NCBI GenBank assembly: GCA_030429495.1 | Contig: JAUIFH010000015.1 | Location: forward strand, 1 to 32,616 | Direction: 5' to 3' | Origin: Alphaproteobacteria bacterium | GTDB lineage: Bacteria; Pseudomonadota; Alphaproteobacteria; Rhodobacterales; Rhodobacteraceae | Length of the DNA: 32,616 bases | In this document: positions 1 to 7,976 of the stretch, piece by piece | How the letters are laid out: each line of letters opens with the position of its first letter | Numbering within the stretch: position 1 is the first letter of the stretch | Program-made: the position numbers and the translations under genes | The notes under the pieces: model-generated | Databases searched by the model: none | What the model saw: the letters and a program-made list of their open reading frames with translations, nothing else | Told to the model about the DNA's origin: nothing

Positions 1-66
1 GGCCTTGTCTGCTACATCCTCTACGAACGCATCTGGTCGCGTATCTCGTGGGGCCGTCATGTCTGA
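1..66 (+). CDS. DUF2061 family membrane protein, C-terminal fragment
   Basis: The first reading frame is open from the window edge to a TGA at 64-66 and encodes only the last 21 residues, including YILYERIWSRISWG. That tail matches the end of small DUF2061 proteins, whose last helix is usually followed by a Tyr/His-Glu-Arg-hydrophobic-Trp segment and a terminal WG. DUF2061 proteins are predicted two-to-three-helix inner-membrane proteins of unknown function. The stop overlaps the start of the next gene by 8 bp (ATGTCTGA), so the two are probably translated from one message. The call rests on a short tail only; the rest of the gene lies outside the window. Confidence 0.6.
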   Translation, partial: GLVCYILYERIWSRISWGRHV

Positions 67-955
67 GCGGCGGCACGAGGTTGAATGGCCGACACTGGCG
101 CTGATCGTGGGCTGCTATGCCGCATGGCTTCTGGCCACCACGTTTCTGGCGGATTTCTGGATGCCGCTCGCGCTTCTTGTCCTTACGGTTGCGGTGACCC
201 TGCACTCATCGCTTCAGCATGAAATCCTGCACGGCCATCCGTTCCGGTCGCGGCCGCTGAACGAGGCACTGGTGTTTTTGCCGATCGGGCTTTTCTACCC
301 TTACGGTCGATTCCGCGACCTGCACCTTGCCCATCACCAGGACGAAACCCTGACCGATCCCTACGACGATCCGGAGTCGAACTACCTCGACCCGAAGGTC
401 TGGGCCCGGCTGCCGCGCTGGCGGCAACGGCTTTTGCGCGCAAACAACACGCTTGCCGGGCGGATGGTGATCGGGCCGGCCCTGTCGCTTCACGCGCTGG
501 TGGTAAGCGATGCAAGGGCGATCCGGCATGGCGACCGGGCGATCCTGCGCGACTGGCTTCTGCATCTGGCCGGCCTGGTGGTTGTCGCGGGCTGGATCGC
601 CGTGTCCGGCATGCCGTTCCTTGCCTATTTCGGTGCTGCATATGCCGGCATGTCGATCCTGAAGATCCGCACCTTCCTGGAGCACCGGGCGCATGAACGC
701 GCGCGCGGCCGCAGCGTGATCGTCGAGGACAGGGGGCTGTTGTCCTTCCTCTTCCTCAACAACAACCTGCACGTTGTTCACCACTCCAAGCCCCGCGTCG
801 CATGGTACCGGCTGCCCGCGATCTATGCCGCGCAGCGTGACGAGTATCTGCGCAGGAACGAGGGCTATCTCTATTCCTCCTATGGCGAGATCTTCCGGCG
901 TCATTTTCTGCGCGCGAAAGATCCGGTCCCACACCCGCTGCGCCCGAAGGTCTGA
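59..955 (+). CDS. Fatty acid desaturase family membrane di-iron enzyme
   Basis: This 298-residue protein carries the three histidine boxes of membrane fatty acid desaturases: HEILHGH near residue 52, HLAHHQDE near residue 84 and HVVHHSKP near residue 238. In this family the boxes hold a di-iron centre that inserts double bonds or hydroxyl groups into acyl or similar lipid chains. Hydrophobic segments lie at about residues 12-50 and in the 170-200 region. I chose ATG 59 over an in-frame TTG at 5 because it follows a GGGG stretch at useful spacing and overlaps the upstream DUF2061 stop by 8 bp, a typical coupled start. The substrate (acyl-lipid, carotenoid or other) cannot be fixed; the NNLHVVHHSKP context favours FA_desaturase proper over the CrtZ type. 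Confidence 0.85.
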   Translation: MSERRHEVEWPTLALIVGCYAAWLLATTFLADFWMPLALLVLTVAVTLHSSLQHEILHGHPFRSRPLNEALVFLPIGLFYPYGRFRDLHLAHHQDETLTDPYDDPESNYLDPKVWARLPRWRQRLLRANNTLAGRMVIGPALSLHALVVSDARAIRHGDRAILRDWLLHLAGLVVVAGWIAVSGMPFLAYFGAAYAGMSILKIRTFLEHRAHERARGRSVIVEDRGLLSFLFLNNNLHVVHHSKPRVAWYRLPAIYAAQRDEYLRRNEGYLYSSYGEIFRRHFLRAKDPVPHPLRPKV

Positions 956-992
956 GCTTTCCGTCGCCAGCGCGGCGTGACAGAAGGGACGC

Positions 993-1886
993 ATGAGCCT
1001 CTGGGTCCTCTTCACGTTGGCCGCAGCCGCCATGCAGACCGTTCGCTTCATGCTGCAAAAGCAGTTGAAGGGGGTGGGCCTGTCGACCGGCGGCGCGACC
1101 TTTGCGCGGTTCGTCTTCGCGGCACCGGTCGCGCTGATCCTGTCTGCGCTGGCGCTGTGGGCGACGGACACGCGCTTGCCGGTGCCGGGGGCGGCATTCT
1201 GGGGCTTCGTTGCGCTGGGCGCCCTCGGTCAGATTGTCGCGACGTTCCTGACCGTCGCGCTCTTCTCCTTGCGCAACTTTGCCGTCGGCATCGCATTCAC
1301 CAAGACCGAGACGGTGCAGGTCGCACTATTCTCGGCGGCAATTCTGGGCGAACGCGTCGGACCGCTCGGCTGGGTCGCGATCGCGATCGGCTTCGCGGGT
1401 GTCCTTCTGCTGTCGCGCGGCCCGGAGGCCGGGGCGCGGCTATTCGGGCGCGCGGCGCTTTACGGCGTCCTTGCGGGCGGGCTTTTCGGCCTGTCGGCAA
1501 TCGGCTATCGCGGTGCGACGCTGGCCCTCATGCCGCTTCCGTTCTTCCTTCGCGCGCTCCTCGCGCTGGCGGCGGCGACGGTCATGCAGTCGCTTGTGAT
1601 GTCCGCATGGCTGGCATGGCGCGAGCCGGGCGAGGTCGGGCGGGTCGTTGCGCGCTGGCGACGAACGGCCTTGGTCGGACTGACCGGCCTTGCCGGATCG
1701 CTCGGCTGGTTCGCCGCCTTCGCACTTCAGAACGCGGCCTATGTCCGGGCGTTGGGGCAGGTGGAGATTGTCTTCACCCTTCTCGCCTCCGCGCTTGTCT
1801 TTCGCGAACGGCTGGCGCTGCGGGAAGGCACCGGCATCGCGCTTGTCGTCGTCTCGGTCGTCGTCATCGTGCTCAGCTTCGGTTGA
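993..1886 (+). CDS. DMT-superfamily (EamA) transporter
   Basis: A 297-residue, strongly hydrophobic protein with about ten predicted membrane helices arranged as two EamA-type repeats (roughly residues 4-135 and 150-296). This is the standard size and layout of drug/metabolite exporters. These carriers usually export amino acids or other small metabolites; nothing here identifies the substrate. The second half holds the family-typical stretch in which a helix rich in Ala and Gln (FALQNAAYVRALGQVEIVFT) precedes the last helix pair. ATG 993 follows AAGGGA at good spacing. The gene lies 37 bp after the desaturase on the same strand, so it may share its transcript, and converges on the Nudix gene 22 bp downstream. 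Confidence 0.88.
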   Translation: MSLWVLFTLAAAAMQTVRFMLQKQLKGVGLSTGGATFARFVFAAPVALILSALALWATDTRLPVPGAAFWGFVALGALGQIVATFLTVALFSLRNFAVGIAFTKTETVQVALFSAAILGERVGPLGWVAIAIGFAGVLLLSRGPEAGARLFGRAALYGVLAGGLFGLSAIGYRGATLALMPLPFFLRALLALAAATVMQSLVMSAWLAWREPGEVGRVVARWRRTALVGLTGLAGSLGWFAAFALQNAAYVRALGQVEIVFTLLASALVFRERLALREGTGIALVVVSVVVIVLSFG

Positions 1887-1908
1887 CCCGCATCCGGCGC
1901 GTTGCTGG

Positions 1909-2595
1909 TCAGGCGAGGCGGCGGAACCGCGGTTCGGAGCCGGAATTGTCGAAGAAAGGGACGCTGTCTGGCGGCGTGTCACGACCGATCTGGGCCGCGA
2001 CCTCGCCCAGCACGACCTCGGTGATGAAGGGCAAGTTGAGCTGCCGCGCCTCGGCGACCGGCACCCAGTGAAGATGGCTCAGCTCGTCCGACGCACGGGA
2101 GAAGTCATCCGGGTCTCCGGCAAGATGGGTGGCGTCGGCCAGGAAGAAGCGTGCATCGAAGCGGCGCGGCCGGCCGGGCGGCGTGATCGCCCGGAAGACG
2201 AAGGTAAGCGCCGCGGCGCTTGGAACATGACCGGTCGCGGCGAAACCGTCCCAGTCCTGCGGCGCCGCGCCCGGCCATTCGCCGGGGCGGCCGAGCACGA
2301 GGCCCGTCTCTTCCCAGAGTTCCCGGATCGCTGCGACGGCGAGCGCGCCGGCAAGCCCCGGCTTCGCGTCGAGGCCGAGCCGCGCGGTGCAGATCGAGCC
2401 CAGCGGTTCCGCAAGGCCGACCGCCGCGTCCTCGGCATCAACGGCACCGCCGGGAAAGACATACTTGTTCGGCATGAAGACAGCGCCGGCACCGCGTTGA
2501 CCCATCAGGATCGACGGGCCGCTGTCCCCACGGCGCACCACCAGAACGGTCGCCGCATCGCGGACCGGAATGTCCGCCGCCGCCTGTTCAGTCAT
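1909..2595 (-). CDS. Nudix hydrolase with a split Nudix box (NUDT19-like)
   Basis: A 228-residue protein with a Nudix fold. The catalytic half REL-WEETGL is at residues 91-99, while the Gly-rich start of the box (VFPGGAVDAED) is at about 46-56. The two halves are separated by roughly 35 residues instead of being contiguous, as in NUDT19-type enzymes, some of which cleave CoA esters. Nudix enzymes hydrolyse nucleoside-diphosphate-linked compounds using Mg2+ held by the EE pair. ATG 2595 overlaps the upstream DUF983 stop (ATGACTGA), indicating coupling; an in-frame ATG at 2616 would add seven residues and has an AAGCGG sequence upstream. The substrate is not determined. Confidence 0.85.
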   Translation of the reverse strand: MTEQAAADIPVRDAATVLVVRRGDSGPSILMGQRGAGAVFMPNKYVFPGGAVDAEDAAVGLAEPLGSICTARLGLDAKPGLAGALAVAAIRELWEETGLVLGRPGEWPGAAPQDWDGFAATGHVPSAAALTFVFRAITPPGRPRRFDARFFLADATHLAGDPDDFSRASDELSHLHWVPVAEARQLNLPFITEVVLGEVAAQIGRDTPPDSVPFFDNSGSEPRFRRLA

Positions 2596-2986
2596 GGGCG
2601 GGATCGCCGAAGCCATGCATCCGCTTGGCCCACTGGATCGCCACCATCACACCCTTTAGCCGCGGCAGGAGGTAGAGCGAGAGCGCCACGCAGCCGACGG
2701 CGAAGACACTCGACAAAACAACCGGATCGGGCCGGTAGGTCACGAAGGCCCACATGATGAGCGGCGCCATCAGATGTCCGACAACGAGGATGGTCAGGTA
2801 GGCCGGGCCGTCGTCGGCACGATGGTGATGCAGTTCCTCGCCGCAGTTCGGGCAGGTGTCGCGCACTTTGAGGTAGCCGCGCAGAAGCTGCCCCTCGCCG
2901 CAGTTCGGGCAGCGCCGGCGCCAGCCGCGCAGCATCGCCGGGCGCATCGGCCGGTCGTCTTCGGTTAGGGCGTCTGCATGTGTCAT
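2588..2986 (-). CDS. DUF983 family zinc-ribbon membrane protein
   Basis: A 132-residue protein with two CPNCGE knuckles (Cys26/Cys29 and Cys45/Cys48) that form a short zinc ribbon, then DDGPAYLTILVVGH and two hydrophobic helices (about residues 62-85 and 88-108). This order is characteristic of DUF983, an alphaproteobacterial family of unknown function that is often found near cytochrome oxidase genes, which are not seen here. ATG 2986 was chosen because AGGAG sits six bases upstream; in-frame starts further upstream lack this. It is the first gene of a two-gene - strand unit with the Nudix hydrolase. Confidence 0.85.
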   Translation of the reverse strand: MTHADALTEDDRPMRPAMLRGWRRRCPNCGEGQLLRGYLKVRDTCPNCGEELHHHRADDGPAYLTILVVGHLMAPLIMWAFVTYRPDPVVLSSVFAVGCVALSLYLLPRLKGVMVAIQWAKRMHGFGDPAHD

Positions 2987-3162
2987 GGGCATCTCCTGTC
3001 GCCCGTCATGTAGCACCGAAGTGCCGCCTTGCGAAGGGAGAGGCGGAGGGGCGGGAGAAAATGTCGCAAAGCACTACGGCAGGCGCGACGGAAATCCCCG
3101 GCCGGTCCGTTGGAAGAACAGATGGCGGATATGACCGCCGCAATTCCTGGAAAGGACATATC

Positions 3163-3792
3163 ATGGCCAAGAAAACCTATCGCGTGGCGGCGGTTATCGC
3201 GCTCGGCGCGGTCTTGCTCAGCGTTCCGGCGCTGACCCTTGCAGACGACCGGGGCGGCAAGCGCTCCATGAAGCATCATGGGATGAAGCACCACGGCATG
3301 ATGCAGGGCGGGCTGATGGACGGGATGTTCCCGGGCGGGATGATGCGTGAAGGGTTCGATTTCGCCACGATTGACGCCGACGGCGACGGCAAGATCACCC
3401 GTGCAGAAATCGACGCCCATCGGCAGTCGCAGATTGCCGGGCTGGACGCCGACGGCGACAACCTGATCTCGGCCGAGGAGATGACCGCGTTCGCGACCGC
3501 ACGGATGCAGGACCGCATCGCGGAGATGGCCGCCGCGCGCATCGCGGCGCGGGACACCGATAGCGACGGCAAGCTCAGCGCGGCGGAGATGATGGCCCCG
3601 GCCGGACCGGCACGCATGTTCGAACGCGCGGATGCGGATGGCGACGGCGCGGTGAGCGAGGATGAGATCGCGGCGATGAAAGAGCGGATGAGCGCGATGC
3701 GCGGTCAACGCGCCGGTGGCGGTCAGGGCCGGATGGGCCACGACTGGTTCGGCATGGACGACATGGATGATGAGGCCGGGGAAAGCGAGTGA
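3163..3792 (+). CDS. Exported EF-hand protein with His/Met-rich segment
   Basis: A 209-residue protein starting at an ATG with AAGGA six bases upstream. Residues 1-27 form a signal peptide ending in TLA before DDRGG, so the protein is probably periplasmic. Residues 36-62 are rich in His and Met (MKHHGMKHHGMMQGG), a composition suited to copper or other soft-metal binding. Four EF-hand loops follow at about 71-82, 95-106, 131-142 and 157-168, each with DxDxDG-type spacing; the second and third deviate slightly (DADGDN, DTDSDG). The gene lies directly before an ECF sigma factor and a CnrX/CpxP-like sensor, which suggests a role in metal or calcium homeostasis in the envelope. That role is inferred; the Ca2+-binding loops are seen directly. 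Confidence 0.88.
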   Translation: MAKKTYRVAAVIALGAVLLSVPALTLADDRGGKRSMKHHGMKHHGMMQGGLMDGMFPGGMMREGFDFATIDADGDGKITRAEIDAHRQSQIAGLDADGDNLISAEEMTAFATARMQDRIAEMAAARIAARDTDSDGKLSAAEMMAPAGPARMFERADADGDGAVSEDEIAAMKERMSAMRGQRAGGGQGRMGHDWFGMDDMDDEAGESE

Positions 3793-3794
3793 GA

Positions 3795-3836
3795 CCCCGC
3801 GCTGCATCCGGCGGGGCGGCCCTTTTGGGCCGTCCC
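3795..3836 (+). terminator. Overlapping hairpins after the EF-hand gene (terminator or attenuator)
   Basis: Two mutually exclusive stems follow the EF-hand stop codon. The upstream stem pairs CCCCGC (3795-3800) with GCGGGG (3811-3816). The downstream stem pairs GGGGCGGCCC (3813-3822) with GGGCCGTCCC (3827-3836) around a TTTT loop, with one G-U-type pair. They share 3813-3816, so only one can form at a time. No strong T tract follows, so this may be a partial terminator that sets the EF-hand to sigma-factor ratio rather than a full stop. Confidence 0.45.
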
Positions 3837-3887
3837 GGTGATTTCCGATTTGTGGGCCGCGCGCTTCCGGTCTAGGTCTTGGGAACG

Positions 3888-4472
3888 ATGGCCATGGCCT
3901 TTGACGCCGAGGATGACAGGACTGACGAGGCGCTGCTCGCGCTCTACGGCCGGGGCGATGCCGCGGCCGCGCGGGCGCTGGCATTCCGGCTGACGCCGCG
4001 GGTGTTACGGGTCGCCGCACGGATGCTGGGTGACGCGGCAGAGGCGGAAGACGTGGCGCAGGAAGCGATGCTGCGGCTCTGGCGCATCGCTCCGGACTGG
4101 CGGTCGGACGGTGCGAAGGTCTCCACATGGCTCTACCGGGTGGTCGTGAACCTTGCGACCGACCGGCTGCGCCGCCGGCGAAGCGTGCCACTCGACGCCG
4201 TGCAGGAACCGGAAGATGACGCGCCGGGCGCGGTTGGGCGGATGATCGAGGCCGACCGGGCCGCAGCACTTGAGCAGGCGCTGCTGGAACTGCCTGAACG
4301 CCAGCGGGAGGCGGTCGTGCTGCGCCACCTCGAAGGCTTGGCCAACCCCGAGATTGCCGCGATCATGGGCGTCGGGGTCGAGGCGGTGGAAAGTCTTGTC
4401 GCACGCGGCAAGCGCGGATTGACCAAGGCGCTGGTGGACCGGCGCGAGGAACTGGGGTTTGGCAATGACTGA
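3888..4472 (+). CDS. ECF-type RNA polymerase sigma factor
   Basis: A 194-residue sigma-70 family protein of the extracytoplasmic-function type, with only regions 2 and 4. Region 2 is seen as RVAARMLGDAAEAEDVAQEA followed by MLRLWR and a -10-binding segment ending STWLYRVVVNLATDRLRRRR. Region 4 holds the -35-binding helix-turn-helix in LPERQREAVVLRHLEGLANP and EIAAIMGVGVEAVESLVARG. ATG 3888 is the likely start; ATG 3894 is possible, and a TTG at 3879 is open upstream. The ribosome-binding site is weak. The stop overlaps the next gene by 8 bp, and the following two genes look like an anti-sigma partner and a periplasmic sensor, so the factor is probably held inactive until an envelope signal arrives. 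Confidence 0.9.
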   Translation: MAMAFDAEDDRTDEALLALYGRGDAAAARALAFRLTPRVLRVAARMLGDAAEAEDVAQEAMLRLWRIAPDWRSDGAKVSTWLYRVVVNLATDRLRRRRSVPLDAVQEPEDDAPGAVGRMIEADRAAALEQALLELPERQREAVVLRHLEGLANPEIAAIMGVGVEAVESLVARGKRGLTKALVDRREELGFGND

Positions 4473-4821
4473 ACATGACCGACAGGACGAGATGCTTGAG
4501 GATTTCCTGACCGCCGCGCGGGCGCGGGCGCCGGAACCGTCCGAAGCCCTGATGGCCCGGATCCTCGCCGATGCTGATGCCATCCGCCCACGCCGGGCCA
4601 TCGCAAAGCGCAGTCTCCGGGAACGGTTCGGCACCCTGTTCGGGGGATGGCAGGGAATCGGTGGCCTTGCTACGGCGACGGCGGCCGGGCTGTGGATCGG
4701 CTATGCCGGGATCGCCGACCCCGGCACATTGAGCGGCGGTCTGGTCGAGCCGGGGGCGGAAACGGTGGAACTGATGCCGGGCGCGGATGTCTTTGCCCTG
4801 GCGTCGGCGGTGGAGGGCTGA
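4465..4821 (+). CDS. Small single-helix protein, probable anti-sigma partner
   Basis: An 118-residue protein starting at ATG 4465 in an ATGACTGA overlap with the sigma gene. Its first half is charged and cytoplasmic in character (MTEHDRQDEMLEDFLTAARA, then ALMARILADA). A moderately hydrophobic stretch around residues 60-80 (GIGGLATATAAGLWIGYAGI) could span the membrane. The rest is acidic and low in features. No enzyme motif is visible. Its place between an ECF sigma factor and a CnrX/CpxP-like protein matches the position of short CnrY-type anti-sigma factors; that role is inferred from order and topology, not from sequence match. Confidence 0.65.
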   Translation: MTEHDRQDEMLEDFLTAARARAPEPSEALMARILADADAIRPRRAIAKRSLRERFGTLFGGWQGIGGLATATAAGLWIGYAGIADPGTLSGGLVEPGAETVELMPGADVFALASAVEG

Positions 4822-4823
4822 GG

Positions 4824-5312
4824 ATGGCTGAAGTCGAACCCGAAAACGGAAAAGGCAGGCGGACGGCGTCTCGCTGGCTCAAACCAGTTCTGATCCTGTC
4901 GCTGGCGTTCAATCTTTTCGTCGGCGCGGTCATCGTGGGGTCCGCGATCGGGCACCACAAGCGGCCGCATCCCGGCGTGCGGGACGTCAGTTTCGGCCTG
5001 TTCACCGAGGCGCTTGACCGTGATGATCGCAAGGCGCTGCGCGAGGCCTTCTTCCGCGCCGCGCCCGATATCCGCGACCGCCGACGCGAGGCGCGCGAGG
5101 ACTACGAAAGCCTGATCGCCGCTTTGCGTGCCGATCCGTGGAGGCAGGAACAGGTCGAGGAGACATTCGGCGCGCAGGAGGCGCGGATGGTCGAACGGTT
5201 CGCGCTGGGCCGCCGTCTGCTTGGCGAGCGGATCGCGCAGATGTCGCCGGCCGAACGCGCCGCGCTTGCCGAGCGGATGGAAGATATCCTCGAAGACCGC
5301 CGCCGCGACTGA
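4824..5312 (+). CDS. Periplasmic heavy-metal sensor, CnrX/CpxP-like
   Basis: A 162-residue protein with a short basic N-terminus, one membrane helix at about residues 19-41 (PVLILSLAFNLFVGAVIVGS) and a helical, charged periplasmic domain that starts with a His-containing patch (GHHKRPHPG). It holds long amphipathic helices rich in Arg/Glu and an MSPAERAALAERM segment, as in the Spy/CpxP/CnrX 'metal resist' fold. Such proteins sense metals or misfolded envelope proteins and signal through a partner anti-sigma factor. GGAGG seven bases upstream supports ATG 4824, two bases after the previous stop. It ends one base before the convergent pleD-like gene. Confidence 0.78.
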   Translation: MAEVEPENGKGRRTASRWLKPVLILSLAFNLFVGAVIVGSAIGHHKRPHPGVRDVSFGLFTEALDRDDRKALREAFFRAAPDIRDRRREAREDYESLIAALRADPWRQEQVEETFGAQEARMVERFALGRRLLGERIAQMSPAERAALAERMEDILEDRRRD

Positions 5313-5313
5313 G

Positions 5314-6693
5314 TCAGGCGGCGCTGCGGCCCACCGTAACCTGGTTGCGGCCCTCCGCCTTCGAGGTAAGCAGCGCGCGATCGGCGAGGTTGACGAGGTC
5401 GTCGACGGTACCGCCCGCCGCGCCCGGTCCGATTGCAAGCCCGATTGAGAGTGTGACGGCGATGCTGCCGGTCCCCTTGGGCAACGGCACGGGGCGTTCG
5501 CCCACGACGCGGCGCAGCCGCTCTGCCGTGGCCTGCGCCGCCTGGGGCGTCGTGTCGGGCAGCGCCACGAGGAATTCCTCACCCCCGATGCGGGCCAGAA
5601 GGTCGACGGCCCGGAGGTTCGAGCGCAGCCGGTCCGCTATCTCTGTCAGCACGGCATCGCCGGCGGCATGTCCGAACGTGTCGTTGATCGCCTTGAACCT
5701 GTCCAGGTCCAGAACCATCACCGCGAACTGGCGCCCGGCGGCATCGGACCGCTCGGCGAGCCGGGTGAGGTGGGGAAGCGCGTAACGGCGGTTGTGCAAC
5801 CCGGTCAGCGGATCGGTCATGGCAAGTCGCAGACCATCGGCGAGCGAGGCGCGCAGCCGGTCGGACTGACGCTTGCGTGCGATCTGCGTGCGGATGCGCA
5901 GCGCCATCTCCTCCGGATCGGCCTCCGGTTCGATCAGGTCGCTGGCGCCCAGATCGAGGGCGACAGCGGCCGTATCGGAACCGCCGCCCGGCAGCACAAC
6001 GCAGATCGCGGAATAGCGCGTTTCGGCCCGCGAACGCAGCTCCGACATGAGCCGGAGGCCGTCGCCGGGACGGTCGAGATCGGCGGCTATGACATAGACG
6101 TCCGGCACCAGCGCGACATCGCTCTTCCCAAGCGCGGCATCGCGGCTGAGAACGACAAGCCGGTCGCGCAGATGCGGTTGCAGATCGCGCTTCCAGCCGA
6201 GCGCGGTATCGGACCGGTCCGCCACCAACGCGATCAGCGCCTGACCGGCAAAGGGTTGGACGGCTTCGGCGAAACCGAGTTCGCGGTACGTCCCGTCACG
6301 CAAGCCAAGCTGCTGCACCGTCTCGCGCGCCCTGAGCAGGCTGCGCATCCGCGCCAGCAGAACGTTTTCGTCCAGCGGTTTCCAGAACACCTCTTCCGCG
6401 CCGGCGCGCAGCGCCTGCATCTTGCGCTCGGGGTCGCGGAACGCGGTTACCATGACGACGGGTATGTCACGCGTCGCCGGGTCGCGTTTCAGCCTTTCAC
6501 AAACGTCGATTCCGTTTACGTCGGGAAGCTCCACGTCGAGCAGTATGAGGTCCGGCCGCCGTTCGCGGGCGAGGGCCAGCGCCTCCTCCCCGCCGGATGC
6601 CTGCAACGTTTCGTAGAAGGCCGAGGCGAGCTTTACCTTCAGAACGATGCGATTGGTCGCGACGTCATCGACAATGAGGATTTTGCCAGCCAC
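5314..6693 (-). CDS. pleD: PleD-like response regulator diguanylate cyclase
   Basis: A 459-residue protein with the PleD layout. The first receiver domain (residues 1-120) has acidic Asp9/Asp10, phospho-acceptor Asp53 in LLDVELPD, Thr83 and Lys105. The second receiver-like domain (about 150-270) is degenerate and probably serves dimerisation. A GGDEF domain follows with the signature GGEEF at 370-374 and an inhibitory RxxD site (Arg361-Asp364) five residues before it. It makes c-di-GMP from two GTP and is product-inhibited through the RxxD site. Divergent from the DUF3572 gene, a neighbour commonly seen with pleD in this bacterial group. No cognate kinase is in the window. Confidence 0.92.
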   Translation of the reverse strand: MAGKILIVDDVATNRIVLKVKLASAFYETLQASGGEEALALARERRPDLILLDVELPDVNGIDVCERLKRDPATRDIPVVMVTAFRDPERKMQALRAGAEEVFWKPLDENVLLARMRSLLRARETVQQLGLRDGTYRELGFAEAVQPFAGQALIALVADRSDTALGWKRDLQPHLRDRLVVLSRDAALGKSDVALVPDVYVIAADLDRPGDGLRLMSELRSRAETRYSAICVVLPGGGSDTAAVALDLGASDLIEPEADPEEMALRIRTQIARKRQSDRLRASLADGLRLAMTDPLTGLHNRRYALPHLTRLAERSDAAGRQFAVMVLDLDRFKAINDTFGHAAGDAVLTEIADRLRSNLRAVDLLARIGGEEFLVALPDTTPQAAQATAERLRRVVGERPVPLPKGTGSIAVTLSIGLAIGPGAAGGTVDDLVNLADRALLTSKAEGRNQVTVGRSAA

Positions 6694-6781
6694 GGGATCG
6701 CTCCGTCCGGTTTACTTGTGGTGCCGCTATGCTCATCATCCAAGCGCAATGGTTAAGAAAGTCTTTCCGGGCAGGTAACAG

Positions 6782-7078
6782 ATGGGAAATGTGATGAAGG
6801 CCGGTCGGGATTTCGCCGACACGGTTGCGCTCAGGGCGCTCGGCTGGCTTGTGGGCAACGAGGAGCTGCTGCCGGTTTTCCTTGGCGCGAGCGGTCTCGC
6901 GCCGGACGAGATCCGGCAGCGCGCGGCGGATCCGGTCTTTCTGCGCTCGGTGCTGGACTTCTTGCTGATGGACGATACATGGGTCGTGGCGTTCTGCGAC
7001 TCGGCCGGTCTCGACTATACCGATCCGATGGCGGCGCGGCGCGCCCTTCCGGGCGGCGAGGAGGCGCACTGGACCTGA
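6782..7078 (+). CDS. DUF3572 family protein
   Basis: A 98-residue acidic helical protein with the family's pattern: LRALGWLVGNEELLPVFLGA near residues 17-36, LAPDEIRQRA, then FLRSVLDFLLMDDTWVVAFC. It contains no enzyme or DNA-binding motif I can recognise. DUF3572 is a small alphaproteobacterial family of unknown function, usually next to pleD, as here. ATG 6782 is preceded by AGGT; an in-frame ATG at 6794 with GGAA upstream is an alternative. Confidence 0.82.
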   Translation: MGNVMKAGRDFADTVALRALGWLVGNEELLPVFLGASGLAPDEIRQRAADPVFLRSVLDFLLMDDTWVVAFCDSAGLDYTDPMAARRALPGGEEAHWT

Positions 7079-7164
7079 CAGAAGCTCAATTGTGCCGTTG
7101 CGTCGGCGCACGCGCTGGGTCAGTTTCGCCCCGAAGCGGCCTTGTGGACCGCGGGGGAGGAATC

Positions 7165-7875
7165 ATGACCGAAATCCGCGGACTCGTCTTTGACAAGGAT
7201 GGCACGCTGTTCGACTTCCGCGCCACCTGGGGCGCCTGGTCGCGGCGCTTGCTGGACCGGCTTTCGGGCGGTGACGCCGCGCTGGCCGAACGGTTGGGCG
7301 AGGCCATCGGATACGGCTATCACTCCGGCGCGTTCGCACCCGAAAGTCCGGTCATAGCCCATACCGCGCCCGAGATTGCGACCTATCTCGTTCCGAACTT
7401 GCCCGGCGCGGATCTGCCGACCCTCGTCGCGCGGATGAACGCGATGGCTGCGGAGACCGAGCTTGTGGAAGCGGTGCCGCTCATACCGCTGTTCGAGCGG
7501 TTTGCGGCGCGCGGCCTGAAACTCGGCGTTGCAACGAACGATGCCGAGGCGCCGGCGATCGCGCATCTGCGCGCCGCCGGGATCGCACGGTTCTTCCACC
7601 ACGTTTCCGGTTTCGACAGCGGATACGGAGCGAAACCCGATCCGGGTCCGCTTCTGGCCTTCGCACAGTCGCAGTCCCTTGCCCCCGAGACGGTGGCAAT
7701 GGTGGGCGACAGCCGCCACGACCTCGAAGCGGGCCGCGCGGCGGGTATGCGTACGGTTGCGGTTCTCACCGGCATCGCGGAAGCGGATGAGTTGCGTCCG
7801 TTCGCCGATGTCGTCCTTCCCGATATCGGCCACCTTCCGGACTGGATCGAGGCACGGGCGCACGCGGAAACCTGA
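7165..7875 (+). CDS. HAD-superfamily phosphatase (phosphoglycolate phosphatase-like)
   Basis: A 236-residue HAD-IA hydrolase. Motif I is VFDKDGTLFDF with nucleophile Asp10 and acid/base Asp12. The cap domain spans about residues 17-105. Motif II is around VATND (124-126), motif III Lys157 (GAKPDP) and motif IV GDSRHD with Asp182 and Asp186. These proteins dephosphorylate small sugar- or glycolate-phosphates with Mg2+. The start has AGGA five bases upstream; an open frame continues upstream to 6979 but overlaps DUF3572 and lacks a ribosome-binding site. A Gph-like role is the best guess, but the substrate is not fixed by sequence. Confidence 0.87.
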   Translation: MTEIRGLVFDKDGTLFDFRATWGAWSRRLLDRLSGGDAALAERLGEAIGYGYHSGAFAPESPVIAHTAPEIATYLVPNLPGADLPTLVARMNAMAAETELVEAVPLIPLFERFAARGLKLGVATNDAEAPAIAHLRAAGIARFFHHVSGFDSGYGAKPDPGPLLAFAQSQSLAPETVAMVGDSRHDLEAGRAAGMRTVAVLTGIAEADELRPFADVVLPDIGHLPDWIEARAHAET

Positions 7876-7976
7876 CCGCACTTGCCGAAAAACGACCCCC
7901 GGCGTCGCAGAAGGCGGCGAAGCGCCCCCGGCATGCTTCAATTCTGGGGCGCGGGCAGATGACCGGAGGAATGGCG

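Noticed and set aside
3091-3113. GGAAAT...CGTT as an EcfG-type general stress promoter upstream of the EF-hand gene
   Set aside because: The spacer between the two boxes is about 13 bases, not the 16-17 expected, and the -35 box is imperfect.
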